Source: Solirubrobacter sp035555675 (GTDB lineage Bacteria; Actinomycetota; Thermoleophilia; Solirubrobacterales; Solirubrobacteraceae). Taken from it: a stretch of 41,476 nt of DNA. Position 1 is the stretch's first letter, and each line of letters begins with the position of its first letter. This document shows positions 14,414 to 21,098 of this stretch, one piece after another. The notes beneath the pieces were generated by a model that searched no databases, was not told the origin of the DNA, and saw nothing but the letters and a program-made list of their open reading frames with translations. The stretch covers positions 1-41,476 of the forward strand of contig DATMGH010000119.1 of NCBI GenBank assembly GCA_035555675.1, given 5' to 3'. Made by a program: the position numbers and the translations under genes.

Positions 14414-15646
14414 GTGAGCCGCCTTCGCAGTCTCAGTGCGCTGCTCGTCGACGTGCCGGCCGGGCAGGCGACGCTGCTGTCGCGCGCGCTCGAGCAGGCG
14501 GGCTGGGGCGTGCGCGCCGTGCCCGTCCACGGGCCCGAGGCGCTGTCGGCGGCGCTGCACCGGCGCGGCTGGGACGCGGTGCTCTACGGCGGCGACGGGC
14601 CGCTGGCGGTGCCGTCGCGCAAGGCGCTCGAGCTGGTCCGGATGGCGGACCCGCACCTGCCGTTCGTTGCCGTCTCCCCGCGGTTGCGGCCGGGCGCGCT
14701 GTCCGCGGTCCTGCGCGGGCTGCCGCCGGGCGTGCCCTGCGTCCCGGACCTGGGGCAGCTGCCGGGCGTGCTGACGCGTGAGCTCGAGCAGGCGCGGATG
14801 CGCCGGCGGGTCGGCGGGGCGCACAAGCTGCTGGGCGCGCAGCAGGCGATCGCGGATCATCTGGCCGCGGGGCTGGAGCCGGGCGCGCTGTGCGACCGCG
14901 TGCTGGCGACGCTCGGTGAGGCGCTCGGGTGGTCCTTCGGCGCGCTCTGGCGGCCGGACGGGTCGGTTCTGCGGTGCGTGTCGCTGTGGACCGCGGCGGG
15001 CGCCCGTGGGCCGGTGATCGAGCTGGCGGGCGCCACGCACGTGCGGGTCTATGCCGCCGGCCAGGGGCTCCCGGGGCGCGTGTGGGCGTTCCGGCGCCCG
15101 GTCTGGCTCGCGGACCTCCCGGCCGAGGCGGTGCGCGCGGGGCTGGTCACCGCCGCGGCGTTCCCGATCGCGCTGGGGGACGAGTGCGTGGGCGTGATCG
15201 AGCTCTACGCCGGCGACGCCCGGGAGCCGAACGCCGAGGTGTCGGCGCTGTTCGCGACCGTGGGCGGGCAGGTGGCGGCGTACTTCGCCCGCCGCCGCGT
15301 GCGCGCCCGGGCGCGGCGGAGCTTCGACGGCGCCGGCGCGCTGGTCGTCTCGCTCGACGTGCACGGGCGCGTCGAGATCGCCAACGGCACCGCCTGTGCC
15401 GCGTTCGGCTTCGAGTCCGACGACCTGGTCGGGCGCGACTGGTTCGCCGTCGCGCTGCCCGAGGACGAGCGGGAGCCCGCGCGCGCCGCCTACGCCGCGC
15501 TGCTCGCCGGGGACGGCGGCGAGCGGTTGGTGAGCGACGGCGGCGACCTGGCCCGGACGCCCGGCTACGCCTGGCGCTGGTCGCCGGCCCACGACGCCGA
15601 CGGCACGCCAATCGGCGCGCTCGGCTGGGGCGAGCCCCAAACTTAA
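14414..15646 (+). CDS. GAF/PAS sensor protein with an N-terminal receiver-like domain and no visible output domain
   Basis: The 410-residue cytoplasmic protein begins with a response-regulator-like fold (about 1-120: ALLVDVPAGQATLLSRALEQ then GWDAVLYGGDGPL, VAVSPR). The phospho-acceptor Asp is not in a canonical context, so it may be a pseudo-receiver. A GAF domain follows (about 140-290: LEPGALCDRVLATLGEAL, LPGRVWAFRRPVWLADLP, AFPIALGDECVGVIELY). A PAS-like fold comes last (about 310-405: ALVVSLDVHGRVEIANGTAC, AFGFESDDLVGRDWF). No kinase, GGDEF or DNA-binding domain can be seen. The start may instead be the GTG at 14387. The binding ligand and partner are unknown. Confidence 0.72.
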   Translation: MSRLRSLSALLVDVPAGQATLLSRALEQAGWGVRAVPVHGPEALSAALHRRGWDAVLYGGDGPLAVPSRKALELVRMADPHLPFVAVSPRLRPGALSAVLRGLPPGVPCVPDLGQLPGVLTRELEQARMRRRVGGAHKLLGAQQAIADHLAAGLEPGALCDRVLATLGEALGWSFGALWRPDGSVLRCVSLWTAAGARGPVIELAGATHVRVYAAGQGLPGRVWAFRRPVWLADLPAEAVRAGLVTAAAFPIALGDECVGVIELYAGDAREPNAEVSALFATVGGQVAAYFARRRVRARARRSFDGAGALVVSLDVHGRVEIANGTACAAFGFESDDLVGRDWFAVALPEDEREPARAAYAALLAGDGGERLVSDGGDLARTPGYAWRWSPAHDADGTPIGALGWGEPQT

Positions 15647-15649
15647 ACA

Positions 15650-15680
15650 AAACCTAAACGGGCCTGGCCCCTTTAGGTTT
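15650..15680. repeat. intergenic hairpin, first copy of a repeated TTTAGG element
   Basis: AAACCTAAA (15650-15658) and TTTAGGTTT (15672-15680) are a perfect 9-bp inverted repeat around the smaller palindrome GGGCC-T-GGCCC. It lies 4 bases after the stop of the GAF/PAS gene, so it may end that transcript. A 26-bp core (15653-15678) recurs 111 bases downstream with three changes. Confidence 0.6.
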
Positions 15681-15762
15681 CGTGAAGCCGACGGAACACC
15701 GATCGACGCGCTCGTTTGGCGCGAGCTGCGCGCTTTCGGGGGTCAATCCGGACCTAAAGCGA

Positions 15763-15789
15763 ACCTAAGGGGGCCTGGCACCTTTAGGT
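15763..15789. repeat. second copy of the TTTAGG hairpin element
   Basis: ACCTAAGG and CCTTTAGGT form an imperfect inverted repeat. The core 15764-15789 matches 15653-15678 at 23 of 26 positions. It ends 5 bases before the -10-like TAAGCT of the lipoprotein gene, so it could be an operator there. A lone CCTAAA (15753-15758) also lies just upstream. Confidence 0.55.
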
Positions 15790-15794
15790 GCGCG

Positions 15795-15800
15795 TAAGCT
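15795..15800 (+). promoter_or_regulatory. -10-like TAAGCT before the SSI-like lipoprotein
   Basis: TAAGCT is followed by 7 bases and the ATG at 15808, with no Shine-Dalgarno sequence between them. Confidence 0.52.
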
Positions 15801-15807
15801 GAGTCTC

Positions 15808-16179
15808 ATGCGCTGCCTACTGATCGCCGGGACGGTACTGTTGCTCGCGGGCTGTGGGTCCGACGAGGCCGCGTCGGGCGGTCTCGCTGCGCTGACGGTG
15901 AGGGTGGACGACGGCGCGGGTGCGCCGCGCGAGCTGCAGCTGGAGTGCGCGCAGCCGACGGACAGCTCGGCCTGCGGCGCGGCCGCGGGCGTGTCCGCCG
16001 CGGACCTGGCACCGACGCCGGAGGACACGATGTGCACGCAGATCTACGGCGGGCCGGAGAAGGCGACGATCAAGGGGACGCTGCGCGGCGAGACGATCGA
16101 CGCCGCGTTCAACCGCACGAACGGTTGCGAGATCGACCGCTGGGAGCGCGTGCAGCCGCTGCTCGACGAGGTGCGGTGA
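15808..16179 (+). CDS. lipoprotein with a subtilisin-inhibitor-like (SSI) domain
   Basis: The 123-residue protein has a lipoprotein signal (MRCLLIAGTVLLLAGC) with Cys17 as the lipid anchor. The mature part contains ALTVRVDDGAG, then two Cys (ECAQPTDSSACG) and the stretch MCTQIYGGPEKATIKGTLRG followed by NRTNGCEIDRWERV. The pattern C-T-x-I-Y-G-G-P ... G-x-x-x-G ... R-T-N-G-C-E-I-x-R-W is that of actinobacterial SSI-like proteins, serine-protease inhibitors with two disulfides. Whether it still inhibits a protease cannot be told. The start follows TAAGCT by 7 bases. Its stop overlaps the GTG of the next gene (GTGA), so the two are translationally coupled. Confidence 0.75.
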   Translation: MRCLLIAGTVLLLAGCGSDEAASGGLAALTVRVDDGAGAPRELQLECAQPTDSSACGAAAGVSAADLAPTPEDTMCTQIYGGPEKATIKGTLRGETIDAAFNRTNGCEIDRWERVQPLLDEVR

Positions 16180-16574
16180 GCGTGGAGGGTGGCGACGCGG
16201 CACCGGCGCGCCCGGGGAGCGACTCGGACGCGAAGCCCCCGCGGGTCGGCGCGTATCGCCTCACGGTCCGGCGCGGGCCGCACGTCGAACGCGAGCGCTG
16301 CGACACGCTCGAGGCGGCGATCGCGCTGGCCGCGGACCACGTGCGGCGCGCACCCGGCCGCGCGCCGGTGGAAGCGTTCAATCGCCGCTACGAGCCGGGC
16401 GAGCAGATCGCGCTGCGGATCGAGCTCAAGGGGCCGGGCGGCAGCGGCGGGCTCGACGTGCTCGGCGACGGCGCGGTGATCGCGTTCACCGGTCGCTTCC
16501 GGCGCGAGCAGCTCGAGGGTGCGGACCCGTACGCGGCGCTACGCGCCGCGCTTCAGGACGCCCGGACGGGCTGA
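16176..16574 (+). CDS. hypothetical protein coupled to the SSI-like lipoprotein
   Basis: The 132-residue product starts at a GTG that overlaps the stop of the lipoprotein gene. After a Pro/Ala/Asp-rich start of about 25 residues comes a compact domain: VGAYRLTVRRGPHVERERCD, TLEAAIALAADHVR, then a stretch of strands ending YAALRAALQDARTG. The RLTVRRGP-type start and the alternation of strands and one helix suggest a small alpha/beta fold. I recognise no family. It has no signal peptide or membrane segment, so its partner would be cytoplasmic. Downstream lies a minisatellite, not a gene. Confidence 0.6.
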   Translation: MSVEGGDAAPARPGSDSDAKPPRVGAYRLTVRRGPHVERERCDTLEAAIALAADHVRRAPGRAPVEAFNRRYEPGEQIALRIELKGPGGSGGLDVLGDGAVIAFTGRFRREQLEGADPYAALRAALQDARTG

Positions 16575-16580
16575 TCGTCC

Positions 16581-16757
16581 GGGCGGGTGGGCGCGCCGGT
16601 CGGGCGGGCGCGCCGGTCGGGCGGGCGCGCCGGTCAGGACGGGCGCGCCGGTCAGGACGGGCGCGCCGGTCAGGACGGGCGCGCCGGTCAGGACGGGCGT
16701 GCCGGTCAGGACGGGCGCGCCGGTCAGGACGGGCGTGTCGATCAGGACGGACGCGCC
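16581..16757. repeat. minisatellite of 17/18-bp units, each holding a GC palindrome
   Basis: Ten tandem units fill the gap between the hypothetical protein and the secreted 649-residue protein. Three 17-bp units (16581-16631) are followed by seven 18-bp units of the type GGTCAGGACGGGCGCGCC (16632-16757). Most junctions create the 8-bp palindrome GGCGCGCC; two units carry GTGCC/GTGTC variants. The change from 17 to 18 bases breaks any single reading frame, so I treat it as noncoding, although the 18-bp part is open in several frames. The remaining bases to 16913 show nothing else except the ribosome binding site. Confidence 0.85.
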
Positions 16758-16913
16758 GGTCGCACCGCGGCCCGGCACGCACGCCGACCCGAGCCGGACC
16801 GTAGAGCCGCGAGGACGGCGGACCACTGGCCGAACGGGCAGCGCGGTCCACGAACGCCCGCCGCCCGCTGTAGGGTGCTCTCCGGTCAGGATTCGAGATC
16901 ACGGAGGGTCGGG

Positions 16914-18863
16914 ATGGTCGTGCTCAGGAAGGCCGTAGCCGCCGTGGTCGCCGCCGCGTTCACGCTTGCGGCCGGCGCGGTGCCGGCGCGCGCCGCGGGC
17001 TGGGTCCCGGCGACGCTGCAGGACGCCGACCGTTACTCGGGCGCGCCGGACGTCGCGGTCGCAGCGGACGGCTTCGCAGTCGAGGTCTGGGACGCCTACG
17101 ACGAGGTGCGTGCGTCGGTGCGAGCCGCGGGCGGCGGCTGGAGCCCGCCGGTGACGCTCGGGCCCGGCGTGACGGTGGCCAGCCCGGCGATCCCGGCGAG
17201 CGGACCGCAGGTCGTCATCGGCGCTGACGGCACCGCGACCGTGATCTGGGTCGGGAACGTTGGCGGAAAATTCACGCTGCTGGTGGCGTCCAAGGCGCCG
17301 GGGCAGGCCTGGAGCGCAGCGACGCCGCTGGACACGACCGAGGTGAGCCTGTTCCCGGATCTCGCGATCGCGGCGGACGGCACGCTGATCGCCGCCTGGC
17401 CGCGGCGGACCGAGACGACGGCGGCGCTCTGGACCGCGTCCAAGGCCCCCGGACAGCCCTGGACGAGCCCGCAGCGGCTCTCGCGCACGGTCACCGACGG
17501 CACGAGCGTGGGGTCGCCGCAACTGACCGCGGGAGACGGCGGCGCGGTGCTGGCCGCGTGGCAGACCGTCGCGGGCCCGGAGTACGCGTCGCGCGCGGCG
17601 AACGGCACGTGGTCGGCGCCGATGACGTTCCCCCCGTCCGTGCGCTACGGCGCGAGGCTGCTGCCCGACGGCTCGGGTGGGCTGACGGCGTTCTGGACCC
17701 AGACCGACCAGGACACGGCGATCTCCTCGCTGTGGTGGGCGTCCCGGCCGGCGGGCGGCGCGTGGAGCGCGCCGGTGGCGCTGGTGAGCGCGCCCGCGGG
17801 GGCCTACGTCAATGGGTTCGACGTCGCTCGCGACGGCTCGAGCGCGCTCACCTTGGTGTGGGTCGTGCGGGGCGACGCGTCGCTCGGGACCGTGAGCGCG
17901 GCGACGCGCCCGGCGGGCGGCGCGTGGAGCGCGCCGGCCGATCTGTCGACCGGCGTCGGCAACGGCGCCCCGCGGGTCGCGGTCACCGGCACCGGCGCGG
18001 CCGCGGTGATCTGGCCGCAGGACGGCCGCACCAGCGAGGATCGGCTCGGGCAGCGGGTGCTGGCGGTCACGCGCGCGTCGGCGAGCGCGGCGTGGAGCGC
18101 GCCGATGCAGGTCGCGGGCGTCGCCGAGCACGGACTGAATTCGCTGGCGCTGGTCGCGAACGCCGCCGGGGTCGCGGTCGCCGCCTGGAACCTGGGTACG
18201 GGGTTCGATCTGTCGGCGGCCGCGATGGCAGCGGTCAACGACGACATCATGGCCGGCGTACCGCCCGCGCCGGTGGACACGACCGCGCCGACGATCACGG
18301 TGACCAGCCCGACCGAAGGGCAGGTGTTCACGGTCGGGCAGGCGGTCTCCCCGGTGTTCAGCTGCGCCGACGAGCCCGGCGGGTCGGGCCTCGCGGCCTG
18401 TGAGGGGCCGTCGACGCTCGACACGTCCTCAGCGGGCGTCGGGAGCCTCACGATCTCGGCCGAGGACCGGGCGGGGAACCGTGCGAGCGTGACGGTGCGC
18501 TTCACGATCCGCGCGGCGGACACGCCGTCGCCTGACGGCGGCCAGGCACCGCCCGGCACGCCGATCCCGGCGACCCAGGCGCCTCGCGTCCAGACCATCG
18601 GAGCCCAGGCCAAGCCGCCGAAGGTGAGCCTGCGCTCCGCGGTCTCGCGATCACGGTCGCTGTCGCTGTCGTTCGCCAACGTCGCCGACGGCGCGAAGGT
18701 GACCGTCACCTTCCGGCCGAAGAAGGGCGCCAAGACCGTGCGCTCCGCCAAGGTCAAGCGCGGCAAGGCGACCGTGAAGCCGCCCGCGCGGAAGGGCACC
18801 TACAGCGTGACGGTGAGCGTCGCGGGCCGGAAGGTCGCGACCCGCACCGTCCGGGTGACTTGA
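16914..18863 (+). CDS. secreted protein with WSAP-type beta repeats, an Ig-like domain and a basic C-terminus
   Basis: The 649-residue protein has a signal peptide (RKAVAAVVAAAFTLAAGAV then PARAAG). Residues about 30-440 hold some seven repeats ending G-x-W-S-A-P or P-W-T-S-P, preceded by strands such as VAADGFAVEVWDAY. This suggests a beta-propeller like those of sialidases. About 450-540 is an Ig/HYR-like domain (TTAPTITVTSPTEGQVFTVG, CADEPGGSGLAACEGPS, AEDRAGNRASVTV). The final 90 residues are a basic strand-rich domain (VTVTFRPKKGAKTVR). Catalytic residues are not apparent, so a binding or adhesive surface role is as likely as an enzyme. GGAGGG (16903-16908) sits 5 bases before the ATG. 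Confidence 0.78.
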   Translation: MVVLRKAVAAVVAAAFTLAAGAVPARAAGWVPATLQDADRYSGAPDVAVAADGFAVEVWDAYDEVRASVRAAGGGWSPPVTLGPGVTVASPAIPASGPQVVIGADGTATVIWVGNVGGKFTLLVASKAPGQAWSAATPLDTTEVSLFPDLAIAADGTLIAAWPRRTETTAALWTASKAPGQPWTSPQRLSRTVTDGTSVGSPQLTAGDGGAVLAAWQTVAGPEYASRAANGTWSAPMTFPPSVRYGARLLPDGSGGLTAFWTQTDQDTAISSLWWASRPAGGAWSAPVALVSAPAGAYVNGFDVARDGSSALTLVWVVRGDASLGTVSAATRPAGGAWSAPADLSTGVGNGAPRVAVTGTGAAAVIWPQDGRTSEDRLGQRVLAVTRASASAAWSAPMQVAGVAEHGLNSLALVANAAGVAVAAWNLGTGFDLSAAAMAAVNDDIMAGVPPAPVDTTAPTITVTSPTEGQVFTVGQAVSPVFSCADEPGGSGLAACEGPSTLDTSSAGVGSLTISAEDRAGNRASVTVRFTIRAADTPSPDGGQAPPGTPIPATQAPRVQTIGAQAKPPKVSLRSAVSRSRSLSLSFANVADGAKVTVTFRPKKGAKTVRSAKVKRGKATVKPPARKGTYSVTVSVAGRKVATRTVRVT

Positions 18864-18868
18864 AGGGC

Positions 18869-18883
18869 CCCGGCGGTGCCGGG
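18869..18883. terminator. compact hairpin between convergent genes
   Basis: CCCGGC-GGT-GCCGGG fills the 20-bp gap between the stop of the secreted protein gene and the stop of the YgjP-like gene. It has no T-run, as usual for GC-rich actinobacteria, and could act in both directions. Confidence 0.45.
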
Positions 18884-19534
18884 TCAAAGCGTGAGCGTGG
18901 AGCCGTAGCGGCGCAGCCACGCCGCGTGCTCGCGCCAGCCCGGCGAGCGCGACGCCAGCAGGCGCCAGAACCGCGGCGAGTGGTCCATCACCTCGATGTG
19001 CGCGACCTCGTGCTCGACCACGTAGTCGAGGATCTCCGGCGGCGCCAGCAGCAGCCGCCAGTTGAACGACATCCCGCCCGACGACGAGCGCGACGCCCAG
19101 CGCGTGCGCTGCCCGCGGATCGTCAGCGTCGTGTAGGTCGTCCCGGCGCGCGCGGTCGCCGCGTCCAGCCGCGGCCCGATCTCGAGCTTCGCCCGGCGCC
19201 GGTACCAGCGCTCCAGCGCCGGCCGCGCGTCGCCCTCCGGGACGAGCAGCTCGTCGCCGCGGCGGTGCACGCGCTCCCGCCCCGGCTCCGGCACGAGCCG
19301 CAGCGTCTCGCCCAGGTACGGCACGGTGCCGGGCTCGCGGGCGCGCTCGCGGGCGGCGACCGCCACGGCGCGGCGGCGGCGCTCGATCCACGCCGCGAGC
19401 TCGCGCACCGCCTGCTCGGCGTGGCGCTCCGGCGAGCGCCGCGGCAGCACGACCTCGACGCCGCCCTCGTTGTCGACGCTGACGCGGATGCGCCGCGCCC
19501 GGTCGGAGCGGCGGATGCGGTACGGCACGGACAC
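18884..19534 (-). CDS. YgjP-like metallopeptidase domain protein (DUF45)
   Basis: The 216-residue protein carries the zinc-peptidase signature HEVAHIEVMDHSPRFW near the C-terminus (HExxH plus a third His), followed by LRRYGSTL. Upstream, TTLTIRGQRTRWASRSSSGG and MSFNWRLLLAPPEILDYVVE match the YgjP/SprT-like group. The N-terminal half (YRIRRSDRARRIRVSVDNEG) is the strand-rich start usual for the family. Substrates are unknown. Two GTG starts are possible, 19534 and 19528. A TACCCT hexamer lies 9 bases upstream of the first, in the gap with the divergent small protein. No signal peptide is present. Confidence 0.85.
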   Translation of the reverse strand: MSVPYRIRRSDRARRIRVSVDNEGGVEVVLPRRSPERHAEQAVRELAAWIERRRRAVAVAARERAREPGTVPYLGETLRLVPEPGRERVHRRGDELLVPEGDARPALERWYRRRAKLEIGPRLDAATARAGTTYTTLTIRGQRTRWASRSSSGGMSFNWRLLLAPPEILDYVVEHEVAHIEVMDHSPRFWRLLASRSPGWREHAAWLRRYGSTLTL

Positions 19535-19543
19535 GGCGGCGTG

Positions 19544-19553
19544 AGGGTAGACC
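19544..19553. promoter_or_regulatory. degenerate bidirectional -10 element
   Basis: AGGGTAGACC matches the A-nnn-TA-nnn-T pattern except for the last base. The minus-strand half TACCCT is 9 bases from the YgjP-like GTG. The plus-strand half TAGACC is 14 or more bases from any start of the divergent gene. Confidence 0.3.
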
Positions 19554-19582
19554 GCGGCGCGGATGCCATGATGCCGCGCACG

Positions 19583-19876
19583 ATGTCCCGCGTTCCCTTG
19601 CCGCCCGGCGTCAGCGAGCCGTTCACGGTCTACGTCAACGGCGTCCGTCAGGAGCTCGGCCCCGACTACCGCGTCGCCGGCGGCGCGCTGGTGTTCGAGC
19701 GCGAGCTGGTCCAGGAGGGCAAGCTCGGGTTCTGGCGGTGGTTCCTCGGCGCCTGGGGGATCGGCACGTACAAGCGCAACGACCAGGTCGACGTGGCCTG
19801 GGAGCGTGACGGTCAGCCGCAGGTGGCGCACGCGCTCGCGATCGAGCCGACGCACCGGGCCGCCTCCGCCCCGTAA
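19583..19876 (+). CDS. hypothetical protein, about 97 residues
   Basis: The product reads MSRVPLPPGVSEPFTVYVNG, then a strand pair VRQELGPDYRVAGGALVFER and the aromatic stretch KLGFWRWFLGAWGIGTYKRN ending with a charged tail. The FTVYVNGVRQELG-type start resembles the beta-strand start of small actinobacterial proteins of unknown function; I cannot name a family. Starts at 19568 and 19571 (MMPRT...) are also in frame. I chose 19583 because the chain then begins at the conserved-looking SRVPLPPG part. The aromatic/Gly stretch is not long enough to be a clear membrane helix. The HDOD protein follows 52 bases downstream. Confidence 0.6.
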   Translation: MSRVPLPPGVSEPFTVYVNGVRQELGPDYRVAGGALVFERELVQEGKLGFWRWFLGAWGIGTYKRNDQVDVAWERDGQPQVAHALAIEPTHRAASAP

Positions 19877-19928
19877 GACCCGCGGGCCGCTCATGCGCGG
19901 GTCGCCGACGGCCGATGCACACCAGCGA

Positions 19929-21098
19929 ATGGCCCGTACGCTCGATACCCGCGTCCACGACGCGCTGCGCCGGATCGGCCCGCTGCCGGTCCTGAGCGGG
20001 ACGGTCGCCACGGTCCGCGCGGTCGCCGCCGACCCGGAGGGCTCGACCGGCGCGCTGGTCGCGGCGATCGAGGCCGACGAGGCGTTCGCGGCGAACCTGC
20101 TGCGCTACGCGAACTCGGCCGCCCACGCGCGTCCGATCCGCGCCCGCACGATCCGCCAGGCGGTCACGCTGCTCGGCCGGCGCGCGCTCGCGCGGATGGC
20201 GCTCGAGTCCGCCACCTACCGCTTCCTCGAGCGCTTCCCGGGCGGCGCGCACCTGAGCCGCGGGCAGCTGCACGTGCACGCCGTCTCGGTCGCGGCGTAC
20301 GCGTGCACGTGCGCGGAGCTGACCGGCGCGCACGCGGACACCGCGCACCTGGCGGGACTGCTGCACGACGTCGGGAAGCTGCTGATGCCGGCGGCGTTCG
20401 GCGTCGCCGCGCTGGAGGAGATCACCGCGGCCGAGCCCGCGGGCGCCGCCCGCGCGGCGCTCGAGCGCAAGCGGTTGGGGATCGACCACGCCACGGCCGG
20501 CGCACTGCTCGTCGGCCTGTCGGCGTGCGAGGACGAGGTCACGCGCGCGATCGCCTACCACCACGGCGGCGCGACCGGCCGGGCGGCGCCGACGCCCGAG
20601 GCGGCCGCGGTCCAGGTCGCGGACGCGCTCGCGCACCTGCTGGCCGGCGGCGAGACCGACCGCGCGCTGCTGCGCGTCGCGCTCGACCGGCTCGACGCCG
20701 ACCTCGACCTGCTCGACGAGGTCGCCGAGCGCGCGGGCGTACCGCGCCCGGAGCTCGCCGCGGGCACCGACGACCTCACCGGCCTGCCCGGCCGCGACGC
20801 GTGGCTCGACCCGGTCACCCGCTCGCTCGACGCCACCGTGCTCGTCTGCGCGGTGGACGGGCTCGCCGCCCACGGCGTCCGCGCGGGCGACGCGGTCCTG
20901 ACCGAGGTCGCCCGCGTGCTCGCGCGCCACGGCGTCGCCGGCCGGCTCGGCGACGACACGTTCGGCCTGCTCGTGTCCGGCGACCCGCGGGAGGCCGCGG
21001 CCGCCATCGAGGCGGCGCTGGACCCGGCGCTCGGCGTCTCGCTCGCGATCGAGCTAGTCGACGATCGTCTCGCAGCCCGTGACGGCCGCGGGGTGTGA
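19929..21098 (+). CDS. HDOD-domain protein with a degenerate C-terminal GGDEF-like domain
   Basis: The 389-residue cytoplasmic protein begins with an HDOD domain (about 10-240): IGPLPVLSGTVATVRAVAAD, DEAFAANLLRYANSAA, ARTIRQAVTLLGRRALARMA, and HLAGLLHDVGKLLM. This HD-related fold usually lacks catalysis and acts in signalling. After it, DDLTGLPGRDAWLD (about 280) starts a GGDEF-like domain, but the active loop reads RLGDDTFGLLV rather than GGDEF, and the domain is short. Diguanylate cyclase activity is therefore unlikely; GTP binding or dimerisation may remain. The start may be the ATG at 19893 instead. The last 45 bases overlap the end of the RTX-like gene on the other strand. Confidence 0.82.
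   Translation: MARTLDTRVHDALRRIGPLPVLSGTVATVRAVAADPEGSTGALVAAIEADEAFAANLLRYANSAAHARPIRARTIRQAVTLLGRRALARMALESATYRFLERFPGGAHLSRGQLHVHAVSVAAYACTCAELTGAHADTAHLAGLLHDVGKLLMPAAFGVAALEEITAAEPAGAARAALERKRLGIDHATAGALLVGLSACEDEVTRAIAYHHGGATGRAAPTPEAAAVQVADALAHLLAGGETDRALLRVALDRLDADLDLLDEVAERAGVPRPELAAGTDDLTGLPGRDAWLDPVTRSLDATVLVCAVDGLAAHGVRAGDAVLTEVARVLARHGVAGRLGDDTFGLLVSGDPREAAAAIEAALDPALGVSLAIELVDDRLAARDGRGV

Noticed and set aside
16581..16757. A CRISPR-like array
   Set aside because: The units are contiguous with no unique spacers and there are no cas genes; it is a minisatellite.
16587..16913. An in-frame N-terminal extension of the secreted protein through the minisatellite (repeats of G-Q-D-G-R-A)
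   Set aside because: A good ribosome binding site and signal peptide start at 16914. The repeat contains 17-bp units that shift frame, and other frames are also open there.
20761..21056. An active diguanylate cyclase domain
   Set aside because: The catalytic loop reads LGDDT instead of GGDEF and the domain is short.
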